This document shows, in pieces, positions 1 to 7,332 of a stretch of DNA of 16,094 nt. The notes under the pieces are model-generated. The model was not told the origin of the DNA. It worked only from the letters and a program-made list of their open reading frames with translations, and ran no database searches. Source of the stretch: Treponema sp. (GTDB lineage: Bacteria > Spirochaetota > Spirochaetia > Treponematales > Breznakiellaceae); NCBI GenBank assembly GCA_031258265.1, contig JAIRNB010000382.1, forward strand, positions 1 to 16,094, in the 5' to 3' direction. The translations under genes were made by a program, and so were the position numbers. Position 1 is the first letter of the stretch. Each line of letters starts with the position of its first letter.

Positions 1-140
1 TTATAACCCTTTATACCCCCTCATAGGCCGTTCCGCTTCATATTGGAAATTTGTCCCCCCTGTGCCATACTTATGCCCATATTTTCCGGGAAAGCTCCGC
101 TTCACAGATGAACGCCGGAGGCCCGGGCTTGCAAAGCCAG

Positions 141-155
141 AGGAGCGGTGTTGTG
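141..155 (+). promoter_or_regulatory. Ribosome binding site and GTG start of ileS
   Basis: AGGAG at 141-145 lies seven bases ahead of a GTG codon at 153. Translation from this GTG gives M-Y-K-A-V-D-P-K-V-N-F-P, the usual N-terminus of eukaryote-like IleS proteins. The same frame is open back to a TTG at 51 and has an ATG at 108, but those starts would add residues without family resemblance and have no clear Shine-Dalgarno sequence. The GTG is therefore the preferred start. Confidence 0.75.
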
Positions 156-3100
156 TATAAAGCGGTGGACCCAAAGGTAAATTTCCCCAAGCTGGAAGAA
201 GATATTCTCGCCTTTTGGGAACAGTGTCATACCTTCGAAAAATCCGTGTCACAGCGGGAAGGCGGGGAGGAGTACGTTTTCTACGACGGCCCCCCCTTTG
301 CCACGGGGCTTCCCCATTTTGGGCATTTTGTGCCCGGCACTATCAAAGACATTATCCCCCGCTACCAGGCCATGAAGGGCAAAAAAGTTGAACGCCGCTT
401 CGGCTGGGACTGCCACGGCCTCCCGGTGGAAAACCTTATCGAAAAGGAACTGGGTCTTAACTCCAAAACCGGCATCGAAAGCTACGGTATCGCCCGTTTC
501 AACGAAGCCTGCCGCGCTTCGGTGCTGCGCTACGTCAGCGAATGGCGCCAGGTCGTTACCCGCATGGGCCGCTGGGTGGACTTCGACAACGACTACAAAA
601 CCATGGACGGCGCCTACATGGAGACCATCTGGTGGGTTATGAAATCCCTCTGGGAAAAGGGCCTCCTCTACGAAGGCCACTACATCCTGCCCTACTGCCC
701 CCGCTGCGCCACGGTGCTTTCCAACCACGAACTCAACCTGGGCGGCTACCAGGATGTCTACGATCCGGCCATCACCATCCGCTTCAAAGTTAAGGAGGGG
801 GGAAGTCTCCCCCCCCGCTCCGAAGCAACGCCGCAAGGCGGCGCCGCTTCTCCGCTTCCCCCCTCTGCGGGGGTCTCCACCCCCGCAACGCCCCCGCCGG
901 CCGGCGGGAATGGTGAAAAGCCGGCCCTGCCCCCCAACACTTACCTCTTGGCCTGGACCACCACCCCCTGGACTCTGCCGTCCAATCTGGCCCTTACCCT
1001 GGGGCCGGATATTGACTATGTGCTGGTGGCGGACGGGGAGTCGTCCGGCGGGAAGGAAACGGATAAAGAATATTACATCCTTGCCGAAGCCCGGCTTCCC
1101 GCCTACTACAAAAACCCCGGGGACTATAAGGTCGTCTGGAAAAGGAAGGGGGCGGAGCTGGCCGGCATCGCCTACGAGCCCCTGTTCCCCTACTTCGCCT
1201 GGGCCGCCGGGCAGAACGCCTTCCGGACTTACCTGGGGGATTTTGTCTCCACCGAAGACGGAACCGGCATCGTTCATACGGCCCCCGGTTTTGGGGAAGA
1301 TGACGAGCGGGTGCTGCGGGGTACGGGCGTACCCACCGTCTGCCCGGTGGACGCGGAGTGCCGCTTTACCGCCGATGTTCCCGACTACCAGGGACTCTTT
1401 GTCAAAGACGCGGATAAGGCCATCATGGAACGGCTTAAGGCCGAAGGAAAGCTTGTTAAGCGGGAACAGGTACTCCACGCATACCCCCACTGCTGGAGAT
1501 GCGGGAGCCCCCTCATCTACCGGGCGGTGGGTTCCTGGTTTGTCAATGTGGAAAGGATCAAACAGGACATGCTTGACGCCAACAGCCGGGTCCACTGGGT
1601 GCCGGAGCATATCAAAGAGGGCCGCTTCGGCAAATGGCTGGAGGGGGCCCGGGACTGGGCTATCAGCCGGAACCGCTACTGGGGGAACCCCCTGCCCATC
1701 TGGAAATGCCCGGACTGCGGCAAAACCGTCTGCGTGGGGAGCCGGGCCGAGCTAAAGGAACTGTCCGGGGTATACCCGGAGGACCTGCACAAACATTTTG
1801 TGGATCAGATCACCATTCCCTGCGCCAAGGTTCCCCCGGAACAGGGAGGCGGGGCCATGGACTGCCGGGGAACCATGGTCCGGGTCCCGGAGGTACTGGA
1901 TTGCTGGTTTGAATCCGGCGCCATGCCCTATGCCCAAAACCACTATCCCTTTGAGAATAAAGAATTTTTTGAAAACCATTTCCCCGCGGATTTTATTAAC
2001 GAGGGACTCGATCAGACCCGCGGCTGGTTTTACACCCTGACGATCCTGGCGGCGGCGCTGTTCAAAAAGCCCGCCTTCAAAAACTGCATTGTCAGCGGCA
2101 TTGTTTTGGCCGCTGACGGCAAGAAGATGAGCAAGAGTCTGCGGAACTACACGGACCCGATGGAACTTATCAACAGCTACGGCGCGGATACCCTGCGGCT
2201 TTTTCTGGTACACTCCGCCCTGGTCAAGGCCGAGGATCTCCGCTACAGCGACGAGGGGGTCCGGGATGTACTCAAGAGCATTATTATTCCCCTGTGGAAC
2301 GCCTACAGCTTCTACGTTACCTACGCCAACATCGACGGGATAAATCCCGCCGCCGCGCCGGAGGACCCCTTAAATCCCCTGGACAAGTGGATTCTTTCGG
2401 AGGCGGAAAATCTGGTGGAAAAGGTAAGCGGCGCCCTGGACGCCTACGACATGAGCCGGGCGGTGGATCCGATTCTTGAATTTATCGATCTCCTGAACAA
2501 CTGGTATATCCGCCGGTCCCGCCGCCGTTTCTGGAAAAGCGAAAACGACACGGATAAGGAGGAGGGCTATGCCACCCTCTACGATGTCCTTAAAACCCTG
2601 ATTAAAACGGCGGCGCCGTTTATGCCCTTTACCACGGAGGCGATTTGGCAGAACCTGCGGCTCCCGGAAGAAAAAGAATCCGTCCACCTGGCGGATTTTC
2701 CGGCTTTGCGGGGGCGGCGGCGGGACCGGGAACTGGAGTACCGTATGGCATCGGTACGGCACGCCGTTTCCATGGGCCGTTCCCTCCGTTCCCAGTACGG
2801 TATCAAAGTCCGCCAGCCCCTGCGGATGGTGGAACTGGTTACCCGGAAGGCGGAGGAGAAGAAGGTTCTCCTGGAAATGGAGGAGATTATCCGGGAGGAA
2901 CTGAATGTCAAAGACGTGGTTTTTGGGGACAACGAGGAGGACCTGGTAGAGTACGAGGTAAAGGCCAACTTCCGTATCCTGGGCAAGGAACTGGGCAAAG
3001 ACATGAAGGCCGCGGCGGCCAAAATTGAAACCCTAAGCCACCCGGAAATTCAGAGTCTCCTGGAGGGGGCCACCCTGGCGCTGGATGTGGGGGGCCGTTC

Positions 3101-3470
3101 TGTGGATATTACCGCGGAAAAGCTGGATATCCGCCGGATAGAAAAGGCCGGCCTCCGGGTTCTTAACGAGGGAACCCTTACCATCGGCCTGGATACGGTG
3201 ATCACCGGGGAGCTTTCCAGGGAGGGAGAGGCCCGGGATCTGGTACGGGGGGTTCAAAATCTCCGCAAGGAAATGGGTCTGGAAGTTTCGGACCGGATAC
3301 GTCTCTTTCTCCACGGCCCCGGCGAGCTTAAAGCCGCCTGGGAGGAATTTAGCGCCCTGGTGGCCGGTGAAACCCTGGCCCGGGAAGTTTTCTGGGGTCC
3401 GGTGGACGGACAGAAGCCCCTGGAAGCGGGGGATGATCAATGGCTGGTAAAAATTGAAAAATTTTCATAA
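153..3470 (+). CDS. ileS: Isoleucyl-tRNA synthetase, eukaryote-like type
   Basis: This cytoplasmic class I aminoacyl-tRNA synthetase (1105 aa from the GTG start) charges tRNA-Ile with isoleucine. The HIGH-type motif is HFGH at residues 55-58, after the GPPFATGLP block. KMSKS is at 658-662. The CP1 editing domain carries the threonine-rich motif TTTPWTLPSN after residue 262. Cysteine pairs CPRC, CWRC and CPDC are visible in the connective and editing region, and a long C-terminal anticodon-binding domain follows. The length and the N-terminal and CWRC-type signatures fit the eukaryote-like group found in spirochaetes, which as a class is associated with low mupirocin sensitivity. Residues about 215-261 are a proline/glycine/alanine-rich insert not expected in the family (annotated separately). 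The stop overlaps the next gene by 17 nt, which suggests co-transcription. Confidence 0.95.
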   Translation: MYKAVDPKVNFPKLEEDILAFWEQCHTFEKSVSQREGGEEYVFYDGPPFATGLPHFGHFVPGTIKDIIPRYQAMKGKKVERRFGWDCHGLPVENLIEKELGLNSKTGIESYGIARFNEACRASVLRYVSEWRQVVTRMGRWVDFDNDYKTMDGAYMETIWWVMKSLWEKGLLYEGHYILPYCPRCATVLSNHELNLGGYQDVYDPAITIRFKVKEGGSLPPRSEATPQGGAASPLPPSAGVSTPATPPPAGGNGEKPALPPNTYLLAWTTTPWTLPSNLALTLGPDIDYVLVADGESSGGKETDKEYYILAEARLPAYYKNPGDYKVVWKRKGAELAGIAYEPLFPYFAWAAGQNAFRTYLGDFVSTEDGTGIVHTAPGFGEDDERVLRGTGVPTVCPVDAECRFTADVPDYQGLFVKDADKAIMERLKAEGKLVKREQVLHAYPHCWRCGSPLIYRAVGSWFVNVERIKQDMLDANSRVHWVPEHIKEGRFGKWLEGARDWAISRNRYWGNPLPIWKCPDCGKTVCVGSRAELKELSGVYPEDLHKHFVDQITIPCAKVPPEQGGGAMDCRGTMVRVPEVLDCWFESGAMPYAQNHYPFENKEFFENHFPADFINEGLDQTRGWFYTLTILAAALFKKPAFKNCIVSGIVLAADGKKMSKSLRNYTDPMELINSYGADTLRLFLVHSALVKAEDLRYSDEGVRDVLKSIIIPLWNAYSFYVTYANIDGINPAAAPEDPLNPLDKWILSEAENLVEKVSGALDAYDMSRAVDPILEFIDLLNNWYIRRSRRRFWKSENDTDKEEGYATLYDVLKTLIKTAAPFMPFTTEAIWQNLRLPEEKESVHLADFPALRGRRRDRELEYRMASVRHAVSMGRSLRSQYGIKVRQPLRMVELVTRKAEEKKVLLEMEEIIREELNVKDVVFGDNEEDLVEYEVKANFRILGKELGKDMKAAAAKIETLSHPEIQSLLEGATLALDVGGRSVDITAEKLDIRRIEKAGLRVLNEGTLTIGLDTVITGELSREGEARDLVRGVQNLRKEMGLEVSDRIRLFLHGPGELKAAWEEFSALVAGETLAREVFWGPVDGQKPLEAGDDQWLVKIEKFS
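795..935 (+). repeat. GC-rich palindromic insert inside the ileS reading frame
   Basis: This 141-nt stretch stays in frame and encodes 47 low-complexity residues (mostly P, G, A, S) between the FKVK segment and NTYLLAW of the IleS editing domain, where homologues normally have only a short linker. It is full of inverted repeats. TGCGGGGGT at 866-874 pairs perfectly with ACCCCCGCA at 879-887 over a 4-nt loop. GGGGGG at 797-802 pairs with CCCCCC at 809-814. CGCC at 829-832 pairs with GGCG at 837-840, enclosed by GAAGC (822-826) and GCTTC (846-850). The structure resembles a protein-coding-compatible palindromic mobile repeat such as the Rickettsia palindromic elements. That comparison is inference, and I found no second copy in this window. 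Confidence 0.5.
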
Positions 3471-4455
3471 GGCCCGCTTCCCCTGGGGACTGGCCGCCGT
3501 ATCCGTCATTTTTTTATTGGCGGCCTGCGCCAGCGTCCCTAAAACCCTGGAGGATTCCCTTGACAGGGCCCTGCCCCTGGACGGCGGGGCCATGCTGTAC
3601 CTGGTGGTAGATGTTCCCCGGGCCCGGCCCTTTTTGGACTATATCGACATTGAGGGGCTTGCAAAAGAAGACGCCGCCCAAATCCTGGACAAGACCCGTC
3701 ATGCCGCCGCCGCCGTATTCCCCCCGAATTCCGGCAAAAGACTCCAGGCCGCATCCTGGGGGAATTACCCCAGTTTTGGGGCGGGCCTGGCCTTTACCTC
3801 CGCCAAAGACTGGAAAAGAAAAAGGTCCCCCGCCGGGCCTTTCTGGTATTCGGCGGACCGGGACATTTCCCTGGCCTTTAACAAGGGCCAGGCTTTTGCC
3901 GCCCTTGGCCCGGCGGAAGGCGGGGCCGAAATTACCGCCGGAACCACCCCCGCCGCCGGTCCTTACGCCCAGGGGCCGGGGGTCCCCGTTCCCGAAACCT
4001 TTAGCGCCTTTAGGGAAGGGGCCTGCCTGGCCCTCTGGCTGGAAAATCCCGCTGAGCCCCTGAGCCGTTTCCTCGAAGGGCTGCGGCTTCCCATCCGGAT
4101 TCCCGCGGAGGAATTCCTGGCCTCCCTGGTTCCCCTGGCCTCCCCGGAGGAGGCTTCCGCCGGGTTTCCCGAAGGGGCCGCCGGTCCCGCCGGGGCGGGG
4201 ACGCCCTATGAAATCCGGCTGCAAATTCGGGCCCCCTCGGAGACCAACGCCCGTACCCTGATGACCCTCTTTTCCACCGCCCGGATTTTTCTTTCCAGGG
4301 CGGGGGACGCGGAGTACCCTGAACTCCTCTACCGTCTCTTGGCCCGGCCCCCGGAACAAGAGGGGCCCTACCTTAAGCTGCGAAGCGCCCCGCTAAACGA
4401 GAGGGACATTGCTTTACTTTTTGCCCTGTTTTCGATATATTCGGGCCGGGATTAA
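3454..4455 (+). CDS. Putative lipoprotein of unknown function
   Basis: The 333-aa product begins with a basic n-region (MKNFHKAR), a hydrophobic stretch and a lipobox L22-A-A-C25, so it is expected to be lipid-modified at Cys25 and membrane-anchored. The mature part has no domain I recognise. It is mostly soluble, with an alanine/glycine/proline-rich middle segment (about residues 152-180). The TTG start at 3454 is chosen because it supplies a complete signal peptide; the ATG at 3441 is closed after five codons. The gene overlaps the end of ileS by 17 nt and ends nine bases before the FmdB-type gene, so it sits in one transcription unit with them. No clear Shine-Dalgarno is seen, consistent with translational coupling to ileS. 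Function is unknown; it may be a lineage-specific spirochaete lipoprotein. Confidence 0.8.
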   Translation: MKNFHKARFPWGLAAVSVIFLLAACASVPKTLEDSLDRALPLDGGAMLYLVVDVPRARPFLDYIDIEGLAKEDAAQILDKTRHAAAAVFPPNSGKRLQAASWGNYPSFGAGLAFTSAKDWKRKRSPAGPFWYSADRDISLAFNKGQAFAALGPAEGGAEITAGTTPAAGPYAQGPGVPVPETFSAFREGACLALWLENPAEPLSRFLEGLRLPIRIPAEEFLASLVPLASPEEASAGFPEGAAGPAGAGTPYEIRLQIRAPSETNARTLMTLFSTARIFLSRAGDAEYPELLYRLLARPPEQEGPYLKLRSAPLNERDIALLFALFSIYSGRD

Positions 4456-4464
4456 GGAACAACG

Positions 4465-4803
4465 ATGCCTACCTACGAATACGAATGTAAAAGCTGCGGA
4501 CATACCTTCGATGTTTTCCAGAACATGAGTGACGAGCCGCTAAAGGTCTGTCCCGAATGTGGCAAAGAGCTGCGCCGCCTTATCGGGGGCGGGACCGGCG
4601 TTATTTTTAAGGGCTCCGGTTTTTACGTTACCGATAAGAATAAGAGTTCCGGCGGGGCTTCTTCCAAGGCAAAGAAGGATGCCCCGGCATCGGATGCCTC
4701 CGGCAAAGCGGCGGATAAACCGGCCCCGGACAAACCGGCAGCCGGGGCCGCCAAGGGCGCCGAAGCCGCCCCTAAACCCAAAACAGAGACCGGTAAGGCT
4801 TAG
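4465..4803 (+). CDS. FmdB-family zinc ribbon protein
   Basis: The 112-aa protein starts MPTYEYECKSCGHTF, the hallmark of the FmdB/CxxC_CXXC_SSSS family. Zinc ligands are C8, C11, C29 and C32. The family was named after a putative regulator near formylmethanofuran dehydrogenase genes, but its biochemical role is not established, and nothing here points to a formamidase or methanofuran context. After about residue 55 the chain turns into a Lys/Ala/Pro-rich, probably disordered tail, common in the family. AAGGA at 4454-4458 precedes the ATG at good spacing and overlaps the stop of the lipoprotein gene. The gene is likely co-transcribed with ileS and the lipoprotein. Confidence 0.88.
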   Translation: MPTYEYECKSCGHTFDVFQNMSDEPLKVCPECGKELRRLIGGGTGVIFKGSGFYVTDKNKSSGGASSKAKKDAPASDASGKAADKPAPDKPAAGAAKGAEAAPKPKTETGKA

Positions 4804-4806
4804 GGG

Positions 4807-4825
4807 TTTGGGGCTTTACCCCAAA
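4807..4825 (+). other. Short hairpin after the FmdB-type gene
   Basis: TTTGGGG (4807-4813) pairs with CCCCAAA (4819-4825) over the loop CTTTA. It lies just beyond the stop codon but has no following T-run, so it is at most a weak attenuator or mRNA-stability hairpin ahead of the next gene. Confidence 0.35.
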
Positions 4826-4871
4826 ATCGTATCCATCTATCTCTCCCGGCTATCTCCGGGGTGGAGCGGCA

Positions 4872-5213
4872 ATGGGCAAGAAACCCCGTTTTTTTTGCGA
4901 TAACTGCGGCGCCGAAGTGGCTATGTCGGCGAAGAGCTGTCCCCAGTGTGGACGTTTCTTTGCCTCCGTCCGCTGTCCAAAATGCGGCTTCACCGGCAGG
5001 GACGATGATTTTGTCCGGGGCTGCCCGGCCTGCGGTTATTCCGCTGTCCCCCTTTCCGTTCCCCATAAGGCCGGGGGGGATTATAAAAAAAGCCTGCAAT
5101 GGGGAGGGAAGGGTCCCGGAGTGAGGGCGGGGGCTGTCCCTATCTGGATTTACTTTTTTGCCGCCCTTATCCTTATCTGTGTTCTTACGCTTCTGTATAA
5201 TTTGCTGCGCTGA
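4872..5213 (+). CDS. Zinc ribbon protein with C-terminal membrane anchor
   Basis: The 113-aa protein has four CxxC pairs (C9/C12, C23/C26, C35/C38 and C51/C54), enough for two zinc ribbons. A short charged linker follows, then one hydrophobic C-terminal segment (about residues 90-111, IWIYFFAALILICVLTLLY). That layout predicts a tail-anchored inner-membrane protein with a cytoplasmic zinc-binding head. GGAG at 4863-4866 is five bases before the ATG. The gene follows the FmdB-type gene by 68 nt and is followed by an intrinsic terminator, so it is probably the last gene of the ileS unit. The family is uncharacterised to my knowledge. The adjacency of two zinc ribbon genes may mean a shared role, but no function can be assigned. 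Confidence 0.75.
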   Translation: MGKKPRFFCDNCGAEVAMSAKSCPQCGRFFASVRCPKCGFTGRDDDFVRGCPACGYSAVPLSVPHKAGGDYKKSLQWGGKGPGVRAGAVPIWIYFFAALILICVLTLLYNLLR

Positions 5214-5230
5214 CAGCCTGCTGCCAGGGT

Positions 5231-5255
5231 AAAAACCACCCGCCAGGCGGTTTTT
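5231..5255 (+). terminator. Intrinsic terminator closing the ileS transcription unit
   Basis: AAAAACC (5231-5237) can pair with GGTTTTT (5249-5255). Alternatively CCGC (5240-5243) pairs with GCGG (5247-5250) over a CAG loop, followed directly by five Ts. It begins 17 nt after the stop of the membrane zinc ribbon gene. The symmetrical A and T runs would also let it work on the minus strand. Confidence 0.75.
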
Positions 5256-5304
5256 GAAAGTCCATTGCGCGAAACGCGACAAAGCGCTGTTTGTGGAGGA
5301 AACC

Positions 5305-6366
5305 ATGCCGTATCCGATGAAAGCCATTAAAGGCTATGTTTCAAGCAAGCCGGGAATCCAGGTGGGGACCAAATGGGAAGGGAAGATCACCAGGAAAAGC
5401 GACGGGTCCTTTGAATTTGATGAGGACGGGATCAGGTTCCTGCATCAACTGGGAGTTGAATGGGTCATGGTGAACGATCCCCCCGCCTCCACCGCCGCGG
5501 AGTACAAACGCCTGCGGGAACAGATCGAGGAGCGGGGTTTTAAGATATACCGGCTGGCAAATAACCGCCTCCACAATATGCAGGAGATCACCCTTAACTT
5601 GCCGGGCCGGGACCGAAAGATCGATGAGTACCTCCAGTACATTACAAACCTGGGGGAGGCGGGGATTCGCTATTCCACCTACGCCCACATGGGCAACGGA
5701 ATCTGGCGGGACGAAGTGCGCCGCCCTGTGCGGGGGGGCGCCACCGCCGGGGGACTGGATCTTAAGCTCCCCAATAAAGGCTATTGGCTGGGGACCGCCT
5801 ACGAATGGCCCCTTAGTCATGGCCGCCAATACTCCGAAGATGAACTCTGGGAGAATTACGAATACTTTATCAAAAAGGTAAAGCCCGTGGCGGAGGCGGC
5901 GGATGTCTATATCGGAATCCACCCTGATGATCCCCCGGCGCTGGAAATGGCCGGTATCCCCCGGAAAATCTTTGGTACGTTTGAAGGCTACAAACGGGCT
6001 CTGGAAATCGCCGCCAGCAGCCATATCGGCGCCTGCCTCTGCGTGGGCTGCTGGCTGGAGGGTGGGACGGAACTTTGCGGAACTCCGGAAGCCTTTATCC
6101 GTTATTTTGCGCCCCGGGGACTCCTCTTTAAGCTCCATCTGCGGAACGTTACCGCCCCCATGCTCTCCCCCGGCGGTTTCAACGAGACCTTCCCCAATGC
6201 GGGCTACTACAACATCCTGAACGTCATTAAAACCCTGGATGAAGTAGGCTACGATGGGGCTGTCATGAATGACCACCTTATCGACATGGTGGGGGGCCAC
6301 TATACCTGTGAGGCGGCCTTTACCTCCTACCTCCAGGGGGCGGTAGAGGCCGTGCAGAACCATTAA
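5305..6366 (+). CDS. Mannonate dehydratase (UxuA)-like TIM-barrel protein
   Basis: The 353-aa protein resembles UxuA, which dehydrates D-mannonate to 2-keto-3-deoxygluconate in hexuronate breakdown. Visible family hallmarks are HPDDPP with H206, a cysteine in CVG at C246, a HLRN block with H278, and an Asp-His pair D323-H324, in the order and spacing expected of a metal site. The C-terminal part departs from classical UxuA: the usual RPDHGH segment is replaced by M-N-D-H-L-I-D-M-V-G-G-H. Substrate is therefore uncertain, and an isomerase-like or other acid-sugar dehydratase role is possible. The ATG at 5305 is chosen because GGAGG (5295-5299) lies just upstream; the frame is open back to TTG 5254, which falls inside the terminator. 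The gene stands alone, with no uxuB, uxaC, kdgK or kdgA beside it. Confidence 0.72.
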   Translation: MPYPMKAIKGYVSSKPGIQVGTKWEGKITRKSDGSFEFDEDGIRFLHQLGVEWVMVNDPPASTAAEYKRLREQIEERGFKIYRLANNRLHNMQEITLNLPGRDRKIDEYLQYITNLGEAGIRYSTYAHMGNGIWRDEVRRPVRGGATAGGLDLKLPNKGYWLGTAYEWPLSHGRQYSEDELWENYEYFIKKVKPVAEAADVYIGIHPDDPPALEMAGIPRKIFGTFEGYKRALEIAASSHIGACLCVGCWLEGGTELCGTPEAFIRYFAPRGLLFKLHLRNVTAPMLSPGGFNETFPNAGYYNILNVIKTLDEVGYDGAVMNDHLIDMVGGHYTCEAAFTSYLQGAVEAVQNH

Positions 6367-6587
6367 CGGGGAACGCGGCGGCGGGACGGGAACGGTAAAA
6401 AGCACCAGGTAGAAAGCGTACAGGGCACAGATCGGCGGGTAGGCCAAAACCCCGGTTCCCAAACCGGCATCCCCACCCGCCGCTGCGCGCAGTCAGCGGC
6501 ACATTAAAGGTATCAGGTTAAATTCCAGCGGTTCAATGGTTTTTTCAGGGGATCGGTGTTTATCTTTTTTGTTTGTTTATGGGCGCA
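6367..6587 (+). other. Non-coding stretch with nested inverted repeats
   Basis: No credible gene is seen between the UxuA-like gene and the minus-strand ORF beginning near 6598. GGCGGGT (6434-6440) pairs with ACCCGCC (6475-6481), enclosing CCGGTT/AACCGG (6452-6457 and 6462-6467, loop CCCA). A further stem, GCCGCTG/CAGCGGC (6479-6485 and 6494-6500), overlaps the right edge of the first. These could be a transcript end, a small structured RNA or a decayed repeat. The remainder up to 6587 is T-rich without a clear signal. Confidence 0.4.
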
Positions 6588-6612
6588 TTTTTGCGGGTCA
6601 GGCCCGCAAAAA
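6588..6612. repeat. Perfect 10-bp inverted repeat
   Basis: TTTTTGCGGG (6588-6597) and CCCGCAAAAA (6603-6612) form a perfect stem over five bases. The T-run lies on the 5' side on either strand, so it is not a normal intrinsic terminator. The loop contains the stop codon of the doubtful minus-strand ORF at 6598-6822. Confidence 0.6.
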
Positions 6613-6822
6613 CCGGGCTATCCGCTTCAATTCCTCAGCTTTACCTTCGGTAAAGCCTTCGGTATTTCCGCTTCTATCCCTTGCGCGGTAAAAGCAACCG
6701 CAGGTTGTTAATTTAACCCCTGTGGAACCGCATAGCGCCAGAAAATTTCCCAGTGTTGGACTAATGCGGCCAAGCTTTAGCTTGGCTAGTGCGCACAGTG
6801 CGCGCGGTTCAACACGCTTCAC
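6598..6822 (-). pseudogene. Doubtful minus-strand ORF, possible fragment of a mobile-nuclease-type gene
   Basis: A 74-codon open frame starts from GTG without a visible Shine-Dalgarno. Its last third (TEGFTEGKAEELKRIARFLRA with the leading T omitted) looks like the Glu/Gly/Lys-rich C-terminal tail of Rpn/PD-(D/E)XK transposase-associated nucleases; the first two thirds match nothing I recognise. The DNA contains two striking palindromes: GCTTTACC/GGTAAAGC (6638-6645 and 6649-6656), and GCCAAGCT/AGCTTGGC (6769-6776 and 6779-6786). It is best read as a gene remnant or a repeat-derived ORF rather than an intact gene. The tail resemblance is weak because such residues are low complexity. Confidence 0.25.
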
Positions 6823-6830
6823 AGGAAATA

Positions 6831-7232
6831 CTATGGTTTTTCCGGCTTTAAGCCCGGACGGTCAAACTCCGGGGGGATTTTTGCGGGGACACCGCGGGAA
6901 TCCACAAAGGCCCAGGTTACTTTGGCTTCCACCAGAAGTTCCTCCCCCCGCAGAATCTCCTGGGCGATAATTCCGCTCACCGCGCCCTTCTTGACAGGCC
7001 AGGACTTTATCGTAAGCTGATCATCCGGCAGGGCGGCCCGCTTATAATCAATTTCCACACGGGCCACATAAACCCCGTAACCGGCCTTAATGGCGGCGGG
7101 GTAATCGAAACCGATGTCCTTAAGAAATTCGTAACGGCCATATTCCAGATAATTCAGGTAATTGGCATTATTCACATGGCCGTAGCTGTCACATTCATAG
7201 GTGCGGACCTGTAAATGACACTGCGAAATCAT
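6831..7232 (-). CDS. Acyl-CoA thioesterase, hotdog (4HBT) family
   Basis: The 133-aa protein is the normal size of a single-domain hotdog thioesterase, a class that hydrolyses acyl-CoA or acyl-ACP thioesters in the cytoplasm. The active-site segment Y-E-C-D15-S-Y-G-H-V-N-N-A-N-Y-L (residues 12-26) is the 4-hydroxybenzoyl-CoA/YbgC-type signature, with D15 the expected catalytic residue. The rest fits the alternating hydrophobic strands of the fold (VARVEIDYKR, AKVTWAFVD). The ATG at 7232 is preceded by GGGGAG about ten bases upstream. The gene is divergent from the NUDIX gene with a 100-nt gap. The substrate cannot be deduced. Confidence 0.85.
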   Translation of the reverse strand: MISQCHLQVRTYECDSYGHVNNANYLNYLEYGRYEFLKDIGFDYPAAIKAGYGVYVARVEIDYKRAALPDDQLTIKSWPVKKGAVSGIIAQEILRGEELLVEAKVTWAFVDSRGVPAKIPPEFDRPGLKPEKP

Positions 7233-7278
7233 AGCCCATGGTCTCCCCGGAGGCCCTCTCTGTCAAGACAGCGCTTAT

Positions 7279-7302
7279 CCGCCAGGGACAGGGTTCTGGC
7301 GG
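7279..7302. promoter_or_regulatory. Inverted repeat between divergent thioesterase and NUDIX genes
   Basis: CCGCCAG (7279-7285) and CTGGCGG (7296-7302) form a 7-bp inverted repeat separated by ten bases, in the only intergenic gap between the two divergent genes. An operator is possible, but no confident promoter hexamers were seen beside it. Confidence 0.3.
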
Positions 7303-7332
7303 TCTTTCGGGGAACATGGTAGCCTTGGGTTC

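Noticed and set aside
51..152. Upstream extension of ileS to TTG 51 or ATG 108
   Set aside because: The extra residues do not resemble IleS N-termini and have no good ribosome binding site, while GTG 153 has AGGAG at ideal spacing and the family N-terminus.
249..1610. Long minus-strand open frame opposite ileS
   Set aside because: It is an antisense shadow of a clear synthetase gene in GC-rich DNA, with no recognisable domain.
5341..6462. Long minus-strand open frame opposite the UxuA-like gene, with a hydrophobic N-terminal stretch
   Set aside because: Nearly all of it is antisense to a well-supported gene; the hydrophobic start alone is not evidence of a protein.
6434..6481. tRNA-like appearance: 7-bp closing stem and a GGTTC-containing arm
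   Set aside because: Only 48 nt long, with no D arm or anticodon arm, so it cannot be a tRNA.
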